Below are positions 37,801 through 45,600 of a stretch of DNA of 64,000 bases, in pieces (the first letter of the stretch is position 1; each line of letters begins with the position of its first letter). A program made the position numbers and the translations under genes. The stretch lies in contig JAFYZR010000076.1 in the NCBI GenBank assembly GCA_017557345.1, positions 1-64,000 of the forward strand. The letters run 5' to 3'. The stretch is from Paludibacteraceae bacterium. GTDB lineage: Bacteria; Bacteroidota; Bacteroidia; Bacteroidales; Paludibacteraceae. Under the pieces are notes generated by a model. It was given only the letters and a program-made list of their open reading frames with translations, did not search any database and was not told the DNA's origin.

Positions 37801-37966
37801 AAGAAGCGTTTGCTATCTATCGGTTGTCAGAAATGTAGGAAGTTTCTAAGTATAACCACAGATAAGTTAGTCAAACGCCCATGCATTTGCGTGGGCGAGA
37901 CTTATCGGTTATACGGGCCATTCCTACAGCCTCTGACAAGATAAGAATTGCCCGCGTTTTTGTATA
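37801..37966 (+). ncRNA. Long hairpin RNA, possibly 6S-like
   Basis: Nested exact stems: TTGTCAGA 37824-37831 with 37932-37939; TGTAGGAA 37834-37841 with 37921-37928; GTATAACC 37850-37857 with 37907-37914; GATAAGT 37861-37867 with 37900-37906; CGCCCA 37876-37881 with 37892-37897. A weaker outer stem extends to about 37801/37966, ending in CCCGCG and a T tract. A single rod with an internal bubble (37842-37849 opposite 37915-37920) is the general form of 6S RNA. It could equally be a 5' leader structure of the gene starting 30 bp on. The 37638-37995 gap holds nothing else. Confidence 0.55.
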
Positions 37967-37995
37967 TAGATCGCAACAACTAATACAACACTAAT

Positions 37996-39102
37996 ATGAA
38001 GAAAAACTATTTTTTGCTTTTGGCATTCCTTATTTTGCCAAGCATGTACGCTTATTCGTTAGATGTAATTCTAACTAAATCGCGCATGCAGATACAATGT
38101 AACATCGTTTCTCAGGACGAGACTACTGTGACATATCAACTCATAGATCCGCAAGATAAAGAATTATATACTATGGATAAAGCGGACATTGAAAAAATCT
38201 ATCCACATACCGAGGATATTGCCACACTTACTGATACTAAAAATGAGACTCAAAATACAGAAGAAACATCGAATGATATTATTGTATTGAATGATGGCAC
38301 ACAACTGGACGTTAATCTTGTCGAAGTAGCAGACAAGCAGGTTAAGTACAGAAAAGTCAACAATCCTAACGGACCACTTTTCGTTAAGGAGACTGCTAAT
38401 ATTTCCTCCATTATTTATGCTAATGGAGAAAAAGAAGATTTTACTCATACTACAGTAGAAATCATTGAGCAATCTTCTTTAAAAACGCAGACACCACAAC
38501 AACAAACATTCTCCACTATTAACAATTCCTTACAAGATGTAGCACTCGCTCGTGTGGAAAACTTTAGTGGGGTATATGTGTTTACTGATTGCTACCCTAT
38601 AGCTGAATATGAGGTATTAGGTGAAATATCTTCTTCCCGCAATCAAAAAGGAAATGATAGTTTTTATATGAGCACCGGAGGAATTGGTGGTGTAACAATG
38701 ATATCTGGAGGAGGTGGCGTAACTCCTCAATATACAGATATTCGTTCAAGTCTTATTTCAAATGCAATATTGGCTAATAGACAAGTAGAGGGTTTAATTA
38801 TTAAGTTACCAAAAACAGGAGAAGGATCTGCTCTTATGATTAAATTCAAAGAAGGAACTGCAGATAAAAGTCTAGCACGGGTGAACTCACATATGGGAAT
38901 TTTTGTATTTGTTGATAATATGCCAATTAATCAGTATACATCTGTTGGATATATTAAGAATGCGAAAGCCGGAAGTGCAGATTACAATGTTATTAGAAAT
39001 AAGTTAATAAAACTTTGCTTAAAGAAATTCCCGAGCACGCAGGGCGTCATCCCACATTTAGTATCTGGAGGACATGATTCCGGAGAAGCAATAAAATTCT
39101 AA
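37996..39102 (+). CDS. Secreted protein with two duplicated repeat pairs, unknown
   Basis: 368 residues, signal peptide 1-20 (MKKNYFLLLAFLILPSMYAYS). Two pairs of internal repeats are visible. The first is DVILTKSRMQIQCNIVSQDETTVTY.. (about 23-75) with DIIVLNDGTQLDVNLVEVADKQVKY.. (about 94-148). The second is ARVENFSGVYVFTDCYPIAEYEVLG (about 186-210) with ARVNSHMGIFVFVDNMPINQYTSVG (about 296-320). The first repeat is a pattern I know from many Bacteroidota envelope proteins of unknown role. Base composition is clearly more AT-rich than its neighbours, suggesting transfer. No function assigned. Confidence 0.8.
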   Translation: MKKNYFLLLAFLILPSMYAYSLDVILTKSRMQIQCNIVSQDETTVTYQLIDPQDKELYTMDKADIEKIYPHTEDIATLTDTKNETQNTEETSNDIIVLNDGTQLDVNLVEVADKQVKYRKVNNPNGPLFVKETANISSIIYANGEKEDFTHTTVEIIEQSSLKTQTPQQQTFSTINNSLQDVALARVENFSGVYVFTDCYPIAEYEVLGEISSSRNQKGNDSFYMSTGGIGGVTMISGGGGVTPQYTDIRSSLISNAILANRQVEGLIIKLPKTGEGSALMIKFKEGTADKSLARVNSHMGIFVFVDNMPINQYTSVGYIKNAKAGSADYNVIRNKLIKLCLKKFPSTQGVIPHLVSGGHDSGEAIKF

Positions 39103-39114
39103 ACACAAGCACTG

Positions 39115-39669
39115 ATGAGTCAGATTGATAGAATATACTCTGTTCGGTGGTTCGGTCCATTTGAGACGCCGGAGAAAGTCAAAGACTTTGAGGAGAAACA
39201 TAAATCCATGAGTTTTCAACTATATATTCTCAACGGATATAAACCATATGCCAAATTGTATGATAGTTATTATTGTGGACAAACCAAGCGTAGTGTATAT
39301 CAGCGTTTGACGGACCCAAACCATCATATAAACGAATTTAGAGATATTTCGGCTATTTGGATAGGTTCTATCTCAAATGTAAAACCAAAGGCTGAAGATA
39401 TTAATGTTGCAGAAAAAATACTCACAGCGCAGTTGCGTGCTACTTTTGGTGAGAAACAAATGCTCAATAAGACGAATAAGAGTTTTCCTAGGTACAACGC
39501 ATATATAGTAAATATATGGCATAATCCTAAAGAAGATCGTTTGCAAAGATATCAAAGAGGAACAATTCCAGCAGATTTACCAGACGTAATTGGACATGAA
39601 TATGAGAAGTTAATTGATGCGCATTTGTTGTTTAGTGCTTCAAAAATCAAATGGGTTAGTGTAGAATAA
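39115..39669 (+). CDS. Divergent GIY-YIG-like protein
   Basis: 184-residue soluble protein. The pattern LYI (36-38), YYCGQT (52-57), RSVYQRL (59-65), AEKIL with Glu100, and LNKTNK (117-122) follows the order of GIY-YIG nuclease motifs (GIY, YIG, Arg, Glu, Asn), with the GIY element changed to LYI. This fold call is inference and may not mean nuclease activity. AT-rich, 12 bp after the preceding secreted-protein gene. A strong terminator follows. Confidence 0.6.
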   Translation: MSQIDRIYSVRWFGPFETPEKVKDFEEKHKSMSFQLYILNGYKPYAKLYDSYYCGQTKRSVYQRLTDPNHHINEFRDISAIWIGSISNVKPKAEDINVAEKILTAQLRATFGEKQMLNKTNKSFPRYNAYIVNIWHNPKEDRLQRYQRGTIPADLPDVIGHEYEKLIDAHLLFSASKIKWVSVE

Positions 39670-39696
39670 CAATTAATCTTACATATTATTACCTTC

Positions 39697-39740
39697 AAAT
39701 GACATTTCCAGACCTCAAAATTTGGAAATGTCATTTTTTT
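39697..39740 (+). terminator. Terminator after the GIY-YIG-like gene
   Basis: Perfect 14-bp stem (39697-39710 with 39723-39736; core GACATTTCCA / TGGAAATGTC), 12 nt loop, followed by Ts. Its right arm contains the -33 box of the next promoter. Confidence 0.9.
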
Positions 39741-39752
39741 GTAGTATCTTTG
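39721..39752 (+). promoter_or_regulatory. Promoter overlapping the terminator stem
   Basis: TTTG at 39721-39724 and -7 box TATCTTTG at 39745-39752, 20 bp apart. The upstream element lies within the terminator's right arm. It drives the 39772 gene with about 14 nt of leader. Confidence 0.8.
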
Positions 39753-39771
39753 CACAAAATTTGGAAGGGCA

Positions 39772-40134
39772 ATGAAAGTCAAGTGGACAAGTATAGTGGA
39801 TGAGATGCAAGGTAGTGTGGATAAGAAACACTACGCACGGCATATCCCAGGAAACGGGGCATGGGCTGCAGTATGCAACAAACCGCAGTTGAGTAAGCAA
39901 ACAAAGAAAAAGAAAGCAAATCTGCCAGTAGCCACCAATTTCAAGACTTTGATTGCGACTTGTAAAGACATTCTTAACAATCCCGCAGCTCGTGCCATCT
40001 GGCAAGCGCGATATGATGAGGCGAAACGCAAGGCGAACAAATATAACAAGCCTATTCAAGGGCGGCTTTGCGACTATGTGCGGCATGAAGTGAGCGAGAT
40101 GATGAAGAGGGGTGAGAGTAGTGATGTTGGATGA
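39772..40134 (+). CDS. Small basic Bacteroidota orphan protein
   Basis: 120 residues, very basic (KQTKKKKANLP), no signal peptide. The second half (NFKTLIATCKDILNNPAARAIWQARYDEAKRK ... GRLCDYVRHEVSEMM) is helical and resembles in layout the 21472-21912 protein. Close to its own promoter. Two 11-bp arrays begin 10 bp after the stop. No function recognised; a mobile-element passenger is possible. Confidence 0.65.
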   Translation: MKVKWTSIVDEMQGSVDKKHYARHIPGNGAWAAVCNKPQLSKQTKKKKANLPVATNFKTLIATCKDILNNPAARAIWQARYDEAKRKANKYNKPIQGRLCDYVRHEVSEMMKRGESSDVG

Positions 40135-40143
40135 AGCTTATAT

Positions 40144-40200
40144 TGAGCATACGTTCAGCATATATTCAGCATATATTAGAACCAGGTGGAAACCAGGTGG
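40144..40200 (+). repeat. Two 11-bp-period arrays after the orphan gene
   Basis: Three units TGAGCATACGT, TCAGCATATAT, TCAGCATATAT (40144-40176), then two units GAACCAGGTGG and AAACCAGGTGG (40179-40200). Confidence 0.9.
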
Positions 40201-40238
40201 CGGAAAGGGAATTAGTACGGGACTAAGCCACTAAAAAG

Positions 40239-40372
40239 CAGTAACGTCTTATCTCGCAGGCTCGAACGATTATACTTCGTATTTTCGGACTCCGCCTTGA
40301 CTATGTCAATTACAAATAGCAAAAAGAAAAATTTTGTCAGTAACTTCTTTTCTCGCAAGCTCGAACGATTAT
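40239..40372 (+). repeat. 35-bp imperfect direct repeat, 99 bp apart
   Basis: Copies at 40239-40273 and 40338-40372 share CAGTAAC-TCTT--CTCGCA-GCTCGAACGATTAT with about five differences. No ORF of interest spans them. Together with the next element they fill the 524 bp gap before rpsA. Confidence 0.8.
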
Positions 40373-40383
40373 TGAAAGCAATC

Positions 40384-40450
40384 TTCGAGGGCACCGACAC
40401 GCTACGCGTCCCACCTCGAAGCTACAGTCGCATGTTTGCGCCAATAACAA
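40384..40450 (+). repeat. Interspersed promoter-associated element, copy 2
   Basis: CTTCG at the left, then CCTCGAAGCTACAGTCGCA (40414-40432), TTTGCG and CCAATAA, matching copy 1 at 6438-6545 in order. It lies 50 bp before the rpsA promoter, whose TATTCCAAA-ATTTGT-GTA stretch also matches the fecCD promoter. Confidence 0.7.
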
Positions 40451-40500
40451 GCCTTTTTTACAGAAAAATTCAAATAAATTTGATTTTTTGCTCAAAAGAC

Positions 40501-40531
40501 TTGTGTATTCCAAAAATTTGTAGTAATTTTG
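40501..40531 (+). promoter_or_regulatory. Promoter for rpsA
   Basis: TTG at 40501-40503 and -7 box TAATTTTG at 40524-40531, 20 bp apart. The roughly 120 nt leader holds two small hairpins (TTTCGCG/CGCGGGAAA and ACCC/GGGT) that could serve S1 autoregulation; that role is a guess. Confidence 0.75.
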
Positions 40532-40600
40532 CACGCTTTTTTCGCGGTGACGCGGGAAAAGGCTAACATGTTTAACCCTTTAACGGGTGTCCGAAATAAT

Positions 40601-40628
40601 CTGAATTCTGAAAACTGAATACTGAATT
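40601..40628 (+). repeat. Heptamer array in the rpsA leader
   Basis: Four 7-bp units CTGAATT, CTGAAAA, CTGAATA, CTGAATT in register, 31 bp before the rpsA start codon and therefore in the mRNA leader. Confidence 0.9.
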
Positions 40629-40658
40629 CTCAAATTTTGGCCCCACACAAATTTTCTC

Positions 40659-42491
40659 ATGGCAGAAAATCTTTCTCTCCAGAACTTCGACTGGGATGCC
40701 TATGAAGCTCAACAGCAAGGCAGCAAAAACGAAGAAGAAATCCAAAAGTATAATGACACGCTTAGCGCCATCAAAGACAATGAAGTCGTTGAGGGTACTG
40801 TTATCAGTATTAACAAGCGTGAGGTAGTTGTCAATGTAGGTTTTAAGTCGGATGGTATCGTTCCGGCAGCTGAGTTCCGTTACAACCCGGATCTGAAGGT
40901 AGGCGACAAAGTAGAAGTTTACATTCAGAGTCAGGAGGACAAGAAGGGTCAACTCGTGCTCTCTCACAAAGAGGCTCGTACGGCTCGTGCTTGGGATCGC
41001 GTTAACGAGGCTTACAACTCCGGTGAGATCGTTACCGGTTACATCAAATGGCGCTCGAAAGGCGGCATGATCGTGGACGTTCTCGGTATGGAGGCATTCC
41101 TTCCGGGTAGCCAGATCGACGTTAAGCCGGTTCGCGACTATGACATCCTCGTTGGCAAGACCATGGAGTTCAAGATTGTTAAGCTCAATCCGGAATTCCG
41201 TAATGTTGTCGTTAGCCACAAGGCTCTCATCGAGGCTGAAATCGAGGCTCAAAAGGCTGAGATCGTCGGCAAACTCGAGAAGGGTCAAGTACTCGAAGGT
41301 ACCGTTAAGAATATCACCAACTACGGTGTATTCATCGACCTCGGTGGCGTTGACGGTCTTATCCACATCACCGACCTCAGCTGGGGACGCGTTAATGATC
41401 CGAAAGAGTTGCTGCAACTCGACCAGAAGATCAACGTCGTTATCCTTGACTTCGATGAGGACAAGAAGCGTATCGCTCTCGGCTTGAAGCAACTTACTCC
41501 GCATCCATGGGATGCTCTTGATCCTAACCTCAAAGTAGGTGACAAAGTTCACGGTAAGGTAGTCGTTATGGCTGATTACGGTGCATTTGTTGAGATCGCA
41601 GACGGCGTTGAAGGTCTCGTTCACGTCAGCGAGATGAGCTGGAGCCAGCACCTCCGTTCCGCTAATGACTTCTTGAAAGTTGGCGACGAAGTAGATGCTG
41701 TTATCCTTACTCTCGATCGCGCTGAGCGCAAGATGAGCCTCGGTATCAAGCAACTCAAGGCTGACCCGTGGGCTAACGTCGAGACCAAGTACGCTGTTGG
41801 CACGCGCCACTGGGCTAAGGTTCGCAACTTCACCAACTTCGGTGTCTTTGTTGAGATCGAGGAAGGCGTTGACGGTCTTATCCACATCAGCGACCTCAGC
41901 TGGACCAAGAAAATCAAACACCCGAACGAGTTCACACAAATCGGTGCGCAAATCGAAGTTGTCGTTCTTGACATCGACGTAGCTAACCGTCGTCTGAGCC
42001 TCGGTCACAAGCAGCTCGAGGAGAATCCTTGGGAAGAGCTTGAGGCTAAGTTTGGTGTTGATACCATTGTTAACGGTAAGGTTGTTGAAATCACAGACAA
42101 GGGCGCTGTTGTTTCGCTCGAGGAAGGCGTTGAGGCATTCTGCACCACACGTCACCTCCAGAAGGAAGACAAATCGCCGGTTGCTGTGGGCGACGAACTG
42201 CCGTTCAAGGTAATCGAGTTCAACCGCGATGCTAAGCGTATCCTCGTTTCGCACCTCCGCACTTGGGAGGAGCGCAAAGAGGCACCTGCCAAGGCTGCTA
42301 AGAAAGCCGCTAAGGAAGAGCCGCAAAACGATCTGCCTAAGGTAGAGAAGACTACTCTCGGTGATCTCAGTGTTCTCGCTGACCTCAAAGCTTCTATGGA
42401 AGCTGAGGACAAACCGGCTGAGAAACCTGCTAAGAAGGCACCGGCTAAGAAAGCTGCTACCAAGAAAGCAGAGAAAAAAGACGAAGAGTAA
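40659..42491 (+). CDS. rpsA: 30S ribosomal protein S1
   Basis: 610 residues with six S1/OB-fold RNA-binding repeats (for example VVEGTVISINKREVVVNVGFKSDGIVP near 46 and EGTVKNITNYGVFIDLGGVDGLIHITDLSW near 215), then a Lys/Ala/Glu-rich tail (about 545-610, PAKKAPAKKAATKKAEKKDEE). It captures mRNA for the small subunit, which matters in Bacteroidota because Shine-Dalgarno sites are weak. Monocistronic, with its own promoter and a strong terminator. The 645-residue ORF on the opposite strand is a shadow of this biased gene. Confidence 0.96.
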   Translation: MAENLSLQNFDWDAYEAQQQGSKNEEEIQKYNDTLSAIKDNEVVEGTVISINKREVVVNVGFKSDGIVPAAEFRYNPDLKVGDKVEVYIQSQEDKKGQLVLSHKEARTARAWDRVNEAYNSGEIVTGYIKWRSKGGMIVDVLGMEAFLPGSQIDVKPVRDYDILVGKTMEFKIVKLNPEFRNVVVSHKALIEAEIEAQKAEIVGKLEKGQVLEGTVKNITNYGVFIDLGGVDGLIHITDLSWGRVNDPKELLQLDQKINVVILDFDEDKKRIALGLKQLTPHPWDALDPNLKVGDKVHGKVVVMADYGAFVEIADGVEGLVHVSEMSWSQHLRSANDFLKVGDEVDAVILTLDRAERKMSLGIKQLKADPWANVETKYAVGTRHWAKVRNFTNFGVFVEIEEGVDGLIHISDLSWTKKIKHPNEFTQIGAQIEVVVLDIDVANRRLSLGHKQLEENPWEELEAKFGVDTIVNGKVVEITDKGAVVSLEEGVEAFCTTRHLQKEDKSPVAVGDELPFKVIEFNRDAKRILVSHLRTWEERKEAPAKAAKKAAKEEPQNDLPKVEKTTLGDLSVLADLKASMEAEDKPAEKPAKKAPAKKAATKKAEKKDEE

Positions 42492-42516
42492 TCTCGTCAA
42501 ATCGTACATTGTACAG

Positions 42517-42546
42517 AAAAAAAGAGCCCTTCAGGGCTCTTTTTTC
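42517..42546 (+). terminator. Terminator after rpsA
   Basis: Stem AGAGCCCT / AGGGCTCT (42523-42530 and 42533-42540) with flanking A and T tracts. Confidence 0.95.
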
Positions 42547-42547
42547 G

Positions 42548-42576
42548 TCTCTAATCGCTAACTCGCTAAGCGAATA
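42548..42576 (-). repeat. Octamer array after the rpsA terminator
   Basis: On the minus strand the units CGCTTAGC, GAGTTAGC, GATTAGA belong to the GARTTAGN family of 2049-2107 and 6334-6390. Confidence 0.75.
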
Positions 42577-42587
42577 TCGCAAAAAAA

Positions 42588-42619
42588 TTTGCACATATCA
42601 AAAATTTTCCGTACCTTTG
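42588..42619 (+). promoter_or_regulatory. Promoter for the BspA-like gene, palindromic -7 region
   Basis: TTTG at 42588-42591 and -7 box TACCTTTG at 42612-42619, 20 bp apart. ACCTTTGC and GCAAAGGT flank a 4 nt spacer (42613-42632), as at 37698-37717. Confidence 0.85.
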
Positions 42620-42661
42620 CGGTCGCAAAGGTTTTTTGAAAAATAACAAACACGCATATTT

Positions 42662-45600
42662 ATGAAAGCGATGAGACAATTAGGCATATTCGGAGCCATG
42701 CTCATGGGTATCATACTCGGCACCCAAACTATGCTGGCGGCTGTTTATAGTGGGTCCTGCGGCGATAACCTCACTTGGACTTATGACACCGACACGTATA
42801 CACTCACCATCTCCGGTACCGGTCCTATGGAGGAATTTCCGATTCTAGAGGGATCAGGAGAGAGAAACATTCCTTGGTACAGCTACCCTATCCAGAAAGT
42901 GATCGTAGGGGAAGGCGTCACGACCATCTCGGAAGAGGCGTTTGCTAATTACAAGGATTATTATAAGATCAATTCTGTCACGCTTCCGAAGAGTCTGACG
43001 AGCATTGGTCGGCAAGCCTTTTATAGTTGCTGGGCTATCTCTTCCATTCAGTTCCCTTCTCACCTCGAGAGCATAGGTGATATCGCTTTTGCTTCATGTA
43101 CGGGTCTCTCGTCTATTGACTTGCCGGCTTCTCTTAAATATTTGGGATATCACGCTTTCATGTCGTGTAATGGCATTGTGAATATCTACGTACACTGGAC
43201 CTCCTTTGACGGCGTGAACATCGATTCTACTCCCTTTGAGAGGGATCCTGCCATTACTTACCTGCACTTCCCGAGCGGAGGAAGGGATCTGTATAGCAAT
43301 CATCCCTACTGGAAGTTTTTCCAACTCAAAGAGGAAGAGCAAAGCGGTTCTTGCGGAAACGGGCTGTCGTGGCATTATAATGAGATAACAAAAACGCTGA
43401 CCATCTCCAAAACAGGAGAAGGAGACGGACGGATGAATGATTATTCGAACTATGACAAAAACCAGCCATGGGCTCAATTTGCAGATGAGATGCAACACGT
43501 GGTGGTGGAAGACGGAGTAACCTATCTGGGGACTGATTTCCTGCATAGCAACAATAAGGTGGAAACGGTCTCTCTCGGCAAGGACGTATCCGCTATCGCT
43601 AACTTCCCTTCAGTATCAGCAGGTGTACTGCCATCCTTAACATCGTTTACTGTCGATCCCGAGAACCCGGTATACGATAGCCGGGATAACTGCAATGCGC
43701 TTATCGAAACGGCCACAAACAAGTTGCTGATCGGTCATAAAGTAACCGTCATACCCAATACTGTTACCACCATCGGCAAAGGTGCTTTTTACTACTGCAC
43801 CAACTTACGATCTATCAATATACCCGATAATGTGGTAAGTATTGACGCAAAAGCTTTTCAATTCTGCATGGGATTAGACACCATTGTTATCGGTGCGGGT
43901 GTGACAAGTTTTGGAGAGTATTGCTTCTCCAGAACGACCATCAAAAGCTTTACTGTCAGTCCCGAGAACCCGAAATACGACAGCCGTGATAACTGCAATG
44001 CGCTCATCGAGACCGCCACAAATACGCTCGTGTTGGGATTTAGAAACAGCTTTATTCCCTCCTCTATCGATTCGATAGGCGAGGAGGCATGGATCTATTA
44101 TTCTACGAGGCCTTGTATCGCCATTCCCGATAGTCTGAAGACCATTGGAGAAACAGCATTCATGTACAGTTCAGGACTCGAAGAAGTACGTATCGGCGTG
44201 GGCGTAAGAATAATAAAAGCCGGTGCTTTTTTTCATTCCGATTTAAAGCGCATTTTCTTCTACAGTCCCGTTCCTCCTACCTTTGAAGAAAATACTGTAT
44301 TTGCCGGCCTGTCCGGATATACGATCTATGTGCCTTTTGGAAGCGGAGAGGCCTATAAAACGGCTCTGCCTGAACAGGCTGCCAACATCGTGGAGGCGGA
44401 TGTCGAACGGACAAGGTATTATGCCGTGCTGAACGAGCAAAAAGACACCATGACCCTCTATTACGATGCGCTGAATACCAACGTAGAGGGCGTTCGTGAA
44501 TGGGAGGCCTTCAATAGCACACACGGCGAGCATGTGACAACCGTGGTCTTTGATGAATCATTCAACCATCCCAACGCACGGCCTATCAGTACCAAGGCCT
44601 GGTTTAAGGACTTTGCGGACCTCACCGACTTTATCCATCTCGATTATCTCAATACGTCCGAAGTGACCGATATGTCCGAGATGTTCGCCGGCATCAAGGC
44701 ATCGATACTCGACCTTACCTCTTTCGATTTCAGCAAGGTGACCAACACCGCTCAGATGTTTGCCTGGGATCGGTTCCTGACCACTATCGCGTGCACAGAA
44801 GACCTGAGTAAGTCGGATATCTTGACCCAATCCACGAGCATGTTTGACGAGTGTATCGCTATCCGTGGAGGCAAAGGTGCCATGTGGCAGCCCACAAAAA
44901 CAGACAGTACCTACGCACGACTGGATACCATCGGCAGAGACGGTTATTTCTCGCCGGACACCATTTCGTTCATCCCTAAATCAATAAGCGAGGAAGGGCT
45001 CTACGGCGTATATACCAATTGGAAGCACACCCTCACGCTCTATTTCGATGACCAATGTGAGAGCCGGAATGGCATTCGCGATTGGGCGCACCAACGCCTT
45101 GAAGCGGTAGAACGCGTTACGATGGACGTATCGGTACAGAACGCACGACCTACCACCTTATACCGTTGGTTCTGTAATATGCCTAACGTTCGGGAGATTG
45201 ACCTGACGAACCTCAATACATCCGAAGTGAAGGACGTAAGCCACATGTTCGAAAACGCACAGAAACTGCAAGTTATCTATTGCAAGGAGGACTGGAGTCT
45301 AAGCGAGACGGTGAAGCAGTCGGAGCGTATGTTCTTCGAATGCCATAAATTGATCGGTAGCGAGTTAACCCATTATAACCGGGCACACACCGATAGCGCC
45401 TACGCACGGCTGGATACCAAAGAGCGGCCGGGATATTTCTCCAAACACCCGGAAGAGCCTACGACTGAACCGGATGATGAAATCTATGGCGTAACGTCGG
45501 AGGACGGCACTGTATTCACTATCTATTGCGACGACCAAAAAGAAGCCAGAGGAGGATCTGCAGACTGGTTTGATTACTCCCACTATACAGAAGAGAAGAT

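Noticed and set aside
37801..37966. Retron or diversity-generating element RNA
   Set aside because: No reverse transcriptase and no template/variable repeat pair nearby. The RNA is a simple rod.
40297..40566. 89-residue plus-strand ORF before rpsA
   Set aside because: It crosses the direct repeat, the interspersed element and the rpsA promoter, and has no protein-like pattern.
40572..42509. 645-residue ORF on the strand opposite rpsA
   Set aside because: It mirrors the codon-biased rpsA frame, has no recognisable domain and no promoter. S1 is certain on the other strand.
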